This document shows, piece after piece, positions 5,332 to 11,359 of a stretch of 11,359 bases of DNA. The position numbers and the translations under genes were made by a program. Where the stretch lies: contig JAURLF010000179.1 in the NCBI GenBank assembly GCA_030831375.1, positions 1 to 11,359 of the forward strand, written 5' to 3'. The DNA is from Gaiellales bacterium (GTDB lineage: Bacteria; Actinomycetota; Thermoleophilia; Gaiellales; F1-60-MAGs149). Positions within the stretch are counted from its first letter, which is position 1. Each line of letters starts with the position of its first letter. Below the pieces are notes generated by a model that made no database searches, was not told where the DNA came from, and was given only the letters and a program-made list of their open reading frames with translations.

Positions 5332-7010
5332 TCCGACACGACGTGATCGTCCTTGGCGCCGGCTGCGCCGGCATGCGCGCGGCGATCGAGGCCAAGCGCC
5401 GCGGCGTCGACGTGGCCGTGATCTCCAAGCTGCACCCGACGCGCTCCCACTCCGGCGCGGCGGAGGGCGGCATCAACGCGGCGCTCGGCAACGCCACGGA
5501 CGACTCGCCGGACAGCCACGCGTTCGACACGATCAAGGGCTCCGACTACCTCGGCGACCAAGACGCGATCGAGGTCTTCGCGCAGGAGGCCCCGAACGAC
5601 ATCTACGAGCTCGAGCACATGGGCGCGATCTTCACGCGCGCCGGCGACGGCAAGCTCGCGCAGCGCCCGTTCGGCGCCGCCGGCGCCCCTCGCACGGTCT
5701 ACTCGGCCGACATCACGGGCCACGTCTTGATCCACGTGCTCTACGAGCAGCTCGTCAAGCACGACGTCAAGGTCTACGAGGAGTTCTTCGCCACGCAGGT
5801 CGTCGTCGACGAGGGCCGCTGCGCCGGCGTGATCGCGTGGGACACGAAGAAGGGCGGCCTGCACGCGATCGAGGCCAACCACGTGATCCTCGCCACGGGC
5901 GGCGTCGGGCGCATGTACTACGGCACCACCAACGCGTTCGCCTGCACCGGTGACGGCATGTCGCTCGCCTGGCGCGCCGGGGTGCCGCTGAAGGACATGG
6001 AGTTCCTGCAGTTCCACCCGACCACGCTGAAGAGCAACGGCGTCCTGATCACCGAGGGCTGCCGTGGCGAGGGCGGGTACCTGCGCAACAAGGACGGCGA
6101 CCGCTTCATGGCCGCGGACGCGCCGAACGCGATGGAGCTCGCGTCGCGCGACGTCGTCTCGCGCGCCGAGTGGAAGGAGATCGCCGACGGCCGCGGCGTC
6201 GACGGCTGCGTCCTGCTCGACCTCACGCACCTCGGCTGGAAGAAGATCAAGTCGCGCCTGCCCGGCTCGCGCGAGCTCGCGATGGACTACGCGGGCGTCG
6301 ACCCGATCGAGACGCCGATCCCGGTCCGCCCGGGCGCCCACTACATGATGGGCGGCGTCGACTGCGACCTCTGGGGCGAGACGATGGTGCCGGGCCTGTG
6401 GGCCGCCGGTGAGGTCGCCTGCGTCTCGATCCACGGCGCGAACCGCCTCGGCGGCAACTCGCTGATGGAGACGATCGTGTTCGGCCGCCGCGCCGGCCAG
6501 GCCGCCGCCGAGCGCGTCCTCGAGCAGGGCGACACGGGCGCGCGCATCGAGCCCGGCGTGCTCGCCGACGAGGACCGCCGCATCGCCGGCATCCTCAACA
6601 ACGCCGAGGGCGAGCGCCCGGGCCTGCTGCGCGAGGAGCTCGCGAAGACGATGTACGACAAGGCCGGCGTGTACCGCACGGAGGCCGCCCTGACCGAGTG
6701 CCTCGAGACCGTCCGCGACCTGCGCGAGCGGGCGAAGACGCTGAAGCTCGACGACCACGGCTCGATCTTCAACACGGACCTGACGACCGCGCTCGAGCTG
6801 ATCTCGCTGCTCGAGTGCGCCGACTGCCTCGTCACGAGCGCGCTGGCCCGCAAGGAGAGCCGCGGCGCCCACTCGCGCCTCGACCACACCGAGCGCGACG
6901 ATGAGCACTGGCTCAAGCACACCATCAACTGGTGCGACGACGGCGAGGTGCGGCTCGACTACCGGCCCGTCACCATCACCAAGCACCAGCCCCTGGCCCG
7001 GAGCTACTGA
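5328..7010 (+). CDS. sdhA: Succinate dehydrogenase/fumarate reductase flavoprotein subunit
   Basis: A 560-residue FAD subunit that interconverts succinate and fumarate on the cytoplasmic side of the membrane. The dinucleotide motif VLGAGCAG is at 8-15. H41 in RSHSGAAEGG is the position of covalent FAD attachment. The active site is intact: H230 (QFHPT), T242/E243 (LITEGCRGEGG), R274 (SRDVV), H338 (GAHYMMGG) and R373 (GANRLGGNSL). The C-terminal ESRGAHSRLDH...RDD block (510-525) is typical. Length is normal. GTG 5328 follows GGAGG at 5 nt and overlaps the leader-ORF stop. One base separates its stop from the sdhB GTG, so the two are coupled. Direction (oxidation or fumarate reduction) cannot be told from the sequence. 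Its partners make it part of a type-E complex rather than the haem-anchored kind. Confidence 0.96.
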   Translation: MIRHDVIVLGAGCAGMRAAIEAKRRGVDVAVISKLHPTRSHSGAAEGGINAALGNATDDSPDSHAFDTIKGSDYLGDQDAIEVFAQEAPNDIYELEHMGAIFTRAGDGKLAQRPFGAAGAPRTVYSADITGHVLIHVLYEQLVKHDVKVYEEFFATQVVVDEGRCAGVIAWDTKKGGLHAIEANHVILATGGVGRMYYGTTNAFACTGDGMSLAWRAGVPLKDMEFLQFHPTTLKSNGVLITEGCRGEGGYLRNKDGDRFMAADAPNAMELASRDVVSRAEWKEIADGRGVDGCVLLDLTHLGWKKIKSRLPGSRELAMDYAGVDPIETPIPVRPGAHYMMGGVDCDLWGETMVPGLWAAGEVACVSIHGANRLGGNSLMETIVFGRRAGQAAAERVLEQGDTGARIEPGVLADEDRRIAGILNNAEGERPGLLREELAKTMYDKAGVYRTEAALTECLETVRDLRERAKTLKLDDHGSIFNTDLTTALELISLLECADCLVTSALARKESRGAHSRLDHTERDDEHWLKHTINWCDDGEVRLDYRPVTITKHQPLARSY

Positions 7011-7011
7011 C

Positions 7012-8067
7012 GTGACCGAGATCAAGAACGCGCACTTCACGACGCTCAAGGGGGCGTACGACACGGAGACGATGGAGGCCACCCTCCGGATCCGCCGCTA
7101 CGACCCCGACACGGGCAAGGCCCGCTTCGACCAGTTCACGGTCACGGTGCCGGTGACGGCGTCCGTCCTCGACGCGCTCGACGCGATCAAGGACACCCGC
7201 GACGGCACGCTCGCGTACCGCAAGTCGTGCCGCATGGCCGTCTGCGGCTCGTGCGGCATGCGCATCGACGGCGGCGCGGCGCTGGCCTGCAAGACGCCGA
7301 TGAAGAAGTTCGTCGACGCGGGCCACACGATCACGGTCTCGCCGATGGGCAACCTGCCGGTGATCAAGGACCTCGTCGTCGACATGGCGCCGTTCTGGGA
7401 GAAGATCCGCGCGGTCAAGCCGTACCTCGACACGAGGGACGAGGAGGTGCCCGACAAGGAGTGGCGCGTCTCCCCGGAGCACGGCGACCTGATCCACAAG
7501 GAGTCGCTCTGCATCCTCTGCGGCTGCTGCGTGTCCGAGTGCAACTCGATGGAGTCCGACCCGGACTTCCTCGGCCCGGCCGCCCTCGCGAAGGCGTACC
7601 GCTTCGTCGGCGACGCCCGCGACACGGACACCCGCGAGCGCCTGCGCGACCTCAACGGCGCGCACGGCATCTGGGACTGCACGCGCTGCTACTTCTGCAA
7701 CCAGCGCTGCCCGAAGGGCGTCGATCCGCGCGACGCGATCGCGAAGCTCGGTGCCGAGTCGTTCAAGGAGGGCTTCGTCCGCGACGAGGGCGCCCGCCAC
7801 GCGAAGGTGTTCGTCGACTCGACCTACAAGGGCGGCTACCTGCGCGAGACCGAGCTCGTGCCGAAGACGATCGGCCCGGTCAACGCGATCAAGGACATCC
7901 CGTTCGCACTCCAGCTGGCGCGCGCCGGCAAGGTGCCGAACCCCCTGTCGCCGCACAAGGCGAAGGACAACGACGAGGTCAAGCGGCTCTGGAAGCTGCT
8001 CGAGAAGGAGGCGAAGGGGGCGGAGCGCCCGCGCGCACAGCACCCCGACGCCGTCCGGGAAGGCTGA
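7012..8067 (+). CDS. sdhB: Succinate dehydrogenase/fumarate reductase iron-sulfur subunit, extended type-E form
   Basis: A 351-residue electron-transfer subunit carrying electrons from SdhA toward the quinone-reacting protein. The [2Fe-2S] ligands are C73, C78, C81 and C93. A four-Cys cluster motif follows at C167/C170/C173/C177 (CILCGCC..EC). The third motif, C223/C226/C229/C233 (CTRCYFCNQRCPKG), has four cysteines where classical SdhB has three, so a second [4Fe-4S] instead of [3Fe-4S] is inferred, as known for type-E enzymes. About 118 residues follow the last cluster, including GYLRETELVPKTIG and LARAGKVPNPLSPHK, which resemble HdrC/GlpC tails. Classical SdhB is about 240 residues. GTG 7012, one base after sdhA with CGGAG about 9 nt upstream, is chosen. 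ATG 7072 (MEATLRIRRYDP), just at the conserved start, is an alternative. Confidence 0.94.
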   Translation: MTEIKNAHFTTLKGAYDTETMEATLRIRRYDPDTGKARFDQFTVTVPVTASVLDALDAIKDTRDGTLAYRKSCRMAVCGSCGMRIDGGAALACKTPMKKFVDAGHTITVSPMGNLPVIKDLVVDMAPFWEKIRAVKPYLDTRDEEVPDKEWRVSPEHGDLIHKESLCILCGCCVSECNSMESDPDFLGPAALAKAYRFVGDARDTDTRERLRDLNGAHGIWDCTRCYFCNQRCPKGVDPRDAIAKLGAESFKEGFVRDEGARHAKVFVDSTYKGGYLRETELVPKTIGPVNAIKDIPFALQLARAGKVPNPLSPHKAKDNDEVKRLWKLLEKEAKGAERPRAQHPDAVREG

Positions 8068-8074
8068 TCCCCCC

Positions 8075-8989
8075 ATGCAGGAGCGCTACGCGTACTACCC
8101 CGGCTGCCTCGCCAGCCTGTCGCAGAAGGAGCTCGACTCCTCGACCCGCGCGATCGCGCAGAAGCTCGACATCGAGCTCGTCGAGATGCCGAGCGTCACC
8201 TGCTGCGGCGCCGGCGACATCCACGAGGCCAAGCCGGACTACTACCTGCACATCTCGGCGCGCATCCTCGGCCAGGCCGAGCAGATGGGCTGCGACACGA
8301 TCCTCACGATCTGCAACGTCTGCACCCTCAATCTGCGCCAGGCCAACAAGGCCCTGCAGGAGGACGCGGCGCTCCTGAACCGGATCAACGACAACCTCAA
8401 GGAGGTCGGCGCGGCCACCTACCAGGGCGGCGTCGACGTGCGCCACCTGCTCTGGGAGGTCTCGGAGGGCAACGGCTATGACGCCTTCAAGAGCGTCGCC
8501 GTCAAGTCGCTCGAGGGCCTCAAGGTCGCGCCGTTCTACGGCTGCCAGATCCTGCGCCCGTCGAAGATCCTCGGCTTCGAGAATCCCGACCAGCCGCAGT
8601 CGCTCGAGCGCCTGATCCAGGCCTGCGGCGCGGAGCCGATCGACTACCCGGCGAAGGTCAAGTGCTGCGGCTTCCCGATCGTCCTCGCCCGCGAGGACGT
8701 CGCGCTCGGCGAGCTCGTGCAGCCGCTCGAGCAGGCCGTCGCCGCGGGCGCCGACGTGATCGTCACGCCGTGCCCGCTCTGCCATCTGTCGCTCGACGCG
8801 TGGCAGCGCAAGGCCGCCGACTTCTCCGGCCAGGAGCTCGGGATCCCGATCCTGCACCTCGCCCAGCTGCTCGGGGCGGCCGCCGGCATCGAGGAGTCCG
8901 AGCTCAAGTTCAAGCGGCACGTCACGCGGCTCAGCCCCGAGGTCAAGGCGAAGCTGCAGATGCCGTCGGTCGTCGGCACCGAGGCGTAG
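8075..8989 (+). CDS. CCG-domain (HdrB-like) subunit of a type-E succinate/fumarate oxidoreductase
   Basis: A 304-residue protein with two cysteine-rich CCG domains. The first is C11, C43-C44, C80xxC83; the second is C157, C197-C198, C233xxC236. Both fit C-x31-39-CC-x33-38-CxxC. This is the architecture of heterodisulfide reductase subunit HdrB and of the third subunit (called SdhE, SdhC or MfrE in different systems) of type-E succinate:quinone and methylmenaquinol:fumarate reductases. It replaces the haem-b membrane anchor and is thought to bind the complex to the membrane and react with quinone. In HdrB such domains hold non-cubane [4Fe-4S] clusters; that is inferred here. It has no transmembrane helix. 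It starts 7 nt after sdhB with only a weak GGGAAGG ribosome site. No second small anchor gene (SdhF) follows. Confidence 0.9.
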   Translation: MQERYAYYPGCLASLSQKELDSSTRAIAQKLDIELVEMPSVTCCGAGDIHEAKPDYYLHISARILGQAEQMGCDTILTICNVCTLNLRQANKALQEDAALLNRINDNLKEVGAATYQGGVDVRHLLWEVSEGNGYDAFKSVAVKSLEGLKVAPFYGCQILRPSKILGFENPDQPQSLERLIQACGAEPIDYPAKVKCCGFPIVLAREDVALGELVQPLEQAVAAGADVIVTPCPLCHLSLDAWQRKAADFSGQELGIPILHLAQLLGAAAGIEESELKFKRHVTRLSPEVKAKLQMPSVVGTEA

Positions 8990-9011
8990 GCCGCCGCAGG
9001 CCGCCGTCGGG

Positions 9012-9017
9012 TAGCCT
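9012..9017 (+). promoter_or_regulatory. Leaderless -10 of the EcsC-like gene
   Basis: TAGCCT (9012-9017), 7 nt, then GTG at 9025. The hexamer is identical to the one before the membrane-protein gene on the other strand. It implies that the downstream gene has its own promoter besides any read-through from sdh. Confidence 0.55.
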
Positions 9018-9024
9018 TCGGCGG

Positions 9025-9903
9025 GTGAGGGGTCCTTCCGCGATCACGGGGCGCATCGCCGCCGAGGGCGCTCGCGCCGCGTACGGGTACGTGGCGTCGG
9101 GTCGCACCCTGCACGTGCTGGGCCAGTCGGGCGTCAGGCGCGGCGGCGTGACGGGCGCCCTGCTCGCGAAGGCGACGCGCAAGCGGACGATCGACACGGC
9201 GGCCGACCTCGGCGGCCTGACGTTCGCGCAGGTCCTCGACCACGCCGGCACCGGCATGCGCACCGGCATCGACTTCGCGATCCAGCAGTTCGCGACCGAT
9301 GCGGCCGTGCGCGCCGACGTCACGCGGGTGGTGCGCGCGGGCCTCGACGAGCGCGCGCTCGAGCGGCAGCTCGTACGGGACGCCGCATGGCGCGGCGCCG
9401 TCCGCGGCGCGGTCAGCGGCGTGCCGGCGGTCGTGCCGTTCATGGGCACGAGCATCGAGCTGGGCGCCGCGATCGCCGACTCGATCGCGCTGACCGCGGC
9501 CGAGGCGCGGCTGATCCTCGCGCTCGAGCACATGCGCGGGCTCGACCTGACCCACACCGACCGCCGCCGCCTCGACGTGATGGTGATCCTCGCGCTCGCG
9601 GCCGGCGCCGCCGAGCTCGACGAGCAGGCGCAGGTGGTGCGCGTGGCCGGGCGCGAGCTGACCCTCGCGATGCTGCGCGACGAGGACCTGCCGCACGAGA
9701 CCGTCGTCGCGCTCGGCGCCGCGATCGGCGCCGACATCGTGCGCCGGATCGCGCGCCGGCGCACCGCGGGCTTCATCATGCGGCTGATGCCGGGCGGCGT
9801 GTCGATCGCAGCTGCGGCGTGGATCGACTACCGCCTGACCGGGGAGGTCGGTCGCGAGGCGATCCGCTACCTCGATCTGGTCCATCCCGTGCGCACCCCG
9901 TAG
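9025..9903 (+). CDS. EcsC-like helical protein of unknown function
   Basis: A 292-residue, mostly alpha-helical protein. The central stretch GAVSGVPAVVPFMGTSIELGAAIADSIALTAAEARLILAL (about 128-167) and the C-terminal LMPGGVSIAAAAWIDYRLTGEVGREAIRYL (about 254-283) have the Pro/Gly-hinged amphipathic look of EcsC-family proteins, which are widespread and of unclear biochemical role. The family call is by pattern only. The middle hydrophobic part may associate with membrane but is not a clean transmembrane segment. GTG 9025 is chosen because it sits 7 nt after TAGCCT and lacks a Shine-Dalgarno. It lies 35 bp after the sdh operon; any functional link to it is unknown. Confidence 0.8.
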   Translation: MRGPSAITGRIAAEGARAAYGYVASGRTLHVLGQSGVRRGGVTGALLAKATRKRTIDTAADLGGLTFAQVLDHAGTGMRTGIDFAIQQFATDAAVRADVTRVVRAGLDERALERQLVRDAAWRGAVRGAVSGVPAVVPFMGTSIELGAAIADSIALTAAEARLILALEHMRGLDLTHTDRRRLDVMVILALAAGAAELDEQAQVVRVAGRELTLAMLRDEDLPHETVVALGAAIGADIVRRIARRRTAGFIMRLMPGGVSIAAAAWIDYRLTGEVGREAIRYLDLVHPVRTP

Positions 9904-9907
9904 CGAA

Positions 9908-9928
9908 GCTCGCGTCTCCCGCGCGAGC
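9908..9928 (+). terminator. Possible hairpin terminator after the EcsC-like gene
   Basis: GCTCGCG (9908-9914), a 7-nt loop, and CGCGAGC (9922-9928) form a 7-bp GC-rich stem starting 5 nt after the stop codon. No T-tract follows, so it is at best a non-canonical terminator of the kind common in high-GC actinobacteria, or an mRNA-stabilising stem. Confidence 0.35.
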
Positions 9929-9949
9929 AAGGCGCGCGAGGATGGCGGC

Positions 9950-10510
9950 GTGCGTCGCCCCCGCGTCCCCGTGCTCGCCCTCGCCGTCCTCGCGGCCGCC
10001 GTGCTCGTGGCGCGGCAGGTGCCGTTCGCGGGCGAGCCGCCCGCCGATCGCGGCGGCCCGGTCGCAGCCGGCGTCGCCGACGTGCTGGAGGTCCTCGACG
10101 GCGACACCGTGGTGGTGCGGATGGCGGGCTACCAGGGCCCCGTCCGGATCGTCGGCGTCGACACCCCGGAGATCGCCCACGGCGACGAGCCGGCGGCCTG
10201 CCACGGCCCCGAGGCGGCCGCCGCCGTGCGCGCCTGGCTCGGCGGCCGTCGCGCCGTCGTGCGGCCCGCGCGCGAGCAGCGCGACCGCTACGGGCGCCTG
10301 CTCGCCTACGTGGAGGGCGTCGACGGACCGCTGGCGGGCCGCGACCTCGCCCGCGCGCTCGCCGTCAGCGGCCTCGCCCGCCCCCTGCCGATCGCCCCCA
10401 ACCTGGACGACGCGCCGGCCATCGCCGAGCGCGCCGCCCGCGCCCGCCTGATGCGGCGCGGGCTGTGGGGGACGTGCGGGCAGGCGCGGGCGTTCCCCGG
10501 CCGCGGGTAG
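9950..10510 (+). CDS. Exported or membrane-anchored thermonuclease-family (SNase-like) protein
   Basis: A 186-residue protein with an N-terminal basic start and hydrophobic run (RRPRVPVLALAVLAAAVLVA, 2-21), a signal peptide or anchor. It is followed by a staphylococcal-nuclease-like OB-fold domain (about 42-175). Equivalents of all key SNase residues are present: D52 in DGDT, R66, D71 and E74 in VRIVGVDTPE, and R116 in DRYGRLLAY. A Ca-dependent phosphodiesterase acting on DNA or RNA outside the cytoplasm is therefore likely. The insert around ACHGPEA (83-89) is usual for secreted bacterial members. The GTG at 9950 may be reached through the purine-rich GAGGA (9939-9943) at about 6 nt. The same bases could serve as a poor -10 (GAGGAT), so leaderless versus led cannot be decided. 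Its TAG stop is part of the next gene's -10. Confidence 0.9.
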   Translation: MRRPRVPVLALAVLAAAVLVARQVPFAGEPPADRGGPVAAGVADVLEVLDGDTVVVRMAGYQGPVRIVGVDTPEIAHGDEPAACHGPEAAAAVRAWLGGRRAVVRPAREQRDRYGRLLAYVEGVDGPLAGRDLARALAVSGLARPLPIAPNLDDAPAIAERAARARLMRRGLWGTCGQARAFPGRG

Positions 10511-10513
10511 GCT
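10508..10513 (+). promoter_or_regulatory. Leaderless -10 of the metallophosphoesterase gene
   Basis: TAGGCT (10508-10513), 7 nt, then GTG at 10521. The first three bases of the hexamer are the stop codon of the nuclease gene. The 7-nt spacer is G-rich (GGGGGGC), which could also act as a crude ribosome site, so this case is less clean than the others. Confidence 0.5.
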
Positions 10514-10520
10514 GGGGGGC

Positions 10521-11359
10521 GTGATCGTCCCGCTCCTCGGCACCGCGCTCGTCGGCGCCGCGCTCGGTGTCGCGGAGGCCGTGGCCGTCCAGCGCACCGG
10601 CCGCGTCCTGCCGGTGCCCGGCCTCGACCCGCGCCTCCGCGGCCTGCGCATCGCGCACCTCTCGGACTTCCACCTGGGCGCGCCCGGCCCGAACCTCTCC
10701 GCTGCGCGCCGTGCCGTGCGGATCGCGATGGCGGCCGAGCCCGACCTGATCGCCATCACGGGCGACCAGCTCAGCCACCCGCGCGGCACCGGCGAGCTGC
10801 TCGAGCTCCTCGCCGGCCTCGACGCGCCGCTCGGCGTGTGGGCGATCCTCGGCAACCACGACCTCGGCTACTCGCGCGACCCCTTCTCGCGCGCCGGCGA
10901 GGTGCCCGACTACGCCGCCGCCGGCGTGCGCCTCCTGCGCGACGAGACGGCCGTGGTGGAGCGGGACGGGGCCCGCATCGCGATCAGCGGCATCGAGCCG
11001 CGCCGGCAGGAGCGGCCGACCTTCGCGACGCCACTGGGCGCGCCCCTGCTGCGGCCGTGGCCGGTCACCGACGCGGACCTCCACATCGTGCTGTCGCACT
11101 ACCCGGACCTCTTCGACGAGGCCCCGGTGGGATCGCGCGACGTGGTCCTCGCGGGGCACCTGCACGGCGGGCAGATCTGCGTGCCCTGGCCGAGCGGCCG
11201 GCTGCGGCTGTCGCAGCTCGGGCAGCGCTACGCCGACGGCGCGTTCCGGCGAGGCGGCGCCACACTGCACGTCACGCGCGGCGTCGGCACCACCTTCGTC
11301 CCGTTCCGGATCCTGGCGCGGCCCGAGGTGCCGATCCTCGAGCTCGTCGCGGAGCGAGC
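10521..11359 (+). CDS. Membrane-anchored metallophosphoesterase (YkuE/LpxG-like), partial
   Basis: 279 codons are visible and the frame is still open at the right edge. A short N-terminal hydrophobic segment (VIVPLLGTALVGAALGVAEA, 1-20) should act as a membrane anchor. The calcineurin-like metallophosphoesterase domain begins at about 40, with all dimetal ligands: D49/H51 (SDFH), D82 (TGDQ), N112/H113 (GNHD), H193 (LSHYPD) and H213/H215 (GHLHGGQ). The order and the GHLHGGQ form match the YkuE group and UDP-2,3-diacylglucosamine pyrophosphatase relatives. The true substrate (phospholipid, nucleotide or cell-wall precursor) cannot be read from sequence. GTG 10521 is chosen because TAGGCT lies 7 nt upstream and an open hydrophobic start follows at once. 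At 279 residues it is near full family length, so the stop is probably just outside. Confidence 0.9.
   Translation, partial: MIVPLLGTALVGAALGVAEAVAVQRTGRVLPVPGLDPRLRGLRIAHLSDFHLGAPGPNLSAARRAVRIAMAAEPDLIAITGDQLSHPRGTGELLELLAGLDAPLGVWAILGNHDLGYSRDPFSRAGEVPDYAAAGVRLLRDETAVVERDGARIAISGIEPRRQERPTFATPLGAPLLRPWPVTDADLHIVLSHYPDLFDEAPVGSRDVVLAGHLHGGQICVPWPSGRLRLSQLGQRYADGAFRRGGATLHVTRGVGTTFVPFRILARPEVPILELVAER

Noticed and set aside
4374..7082. 902-codon open frame on the minus strand antisense to sdhA
   Set aside because: Its right-hand part is Arg/Val/Ala/Glu-rich shadow coding from GC-biased third positions opposite a clear SdhA. Only the 4374-5147 part is a real gene.
9001..9024. CCGCCG...CGGCGG inverted repeat between the sdh operon and the EcsC-like gene as a terminator
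   Set aside because: The arms are simple GC repeats 12 nt apart that straddle the -10, and no T-tract follows. Chance is likely in this base composition.
1..11359. Mobile element, prophage, CRISPR or RNA gene
   Set aside because: There is no transposase, integrase, repeat array, att-like duplication, tRNA or rRNA pattern on either strand, and base composition is even throughout.

Overview
The window is uniformly very GC-rich and tightly packed, with GTG starts, overlapping stop/start codons and almost no gaps. This points to a high-GC actinobacterium, possibly of the Thermoleophilia (Solirubrobacter-like) branch. That placement is inference from style, not from a marker gene. I see no rRNA, tRNA, CRISPR array, insertion sequence or phage gene. 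All genes look like ordinary chromosomal housekeeping or accessory metabolism.

Layout: a gene for a probable exported protein leaves the left edge on the minus strand (only 13 codons visible). A ureohydrolase (agmatinase family) gene follows on the plus strand. It converges, with a 14-bp tail-to-tail overlap, on a minus-strand operon pabB-pabC-pabA. That operon turns chorismate plus glutamine into p-aminobenzoate for folate, and its three genes are joined by GTGA stop/start overlaps. Divergent from pabB is a short-chain dehydrogenase of sepiapterin/benzil-reductase type. It converges, again with a 14-bp overlap of nearly the same sequence, on a minus-strand polytopic membrane protein. From the next divergent intergenic region starts sdhA-sdhB-CCG, a type-E (HdrB-like, haem-anchor-free) succinate:quinone oxidoreductase/fumarate reductase. 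Downstream are an EcsC-like helical protein, a membrane-anchored or exported thermonuclease-family protein, and a membrane-anchored metallophosphoesterase cut by the right edge.

The most interesting layer is regulatory. At six starts a -10 hexamer of form TANNNT lies exactly 7 or 8 nt before an ATG/GTG, the geometry of leaderless mRNAs. In front of sdhA the same geometry (TTGCGG-17 bp-TACCCT-7 nt-ATG) lands not on sdhA but on a 15-codon ORF, MCAASPCAASFRRFS. Its stop overlaps the sdhA GTG, and it contains the sdhA Shine-Dalgarno. This looks like a leaderless leader peptide coupled to the sdh operon, with a palindrome directly upstream of the -35 as a candidate operator.
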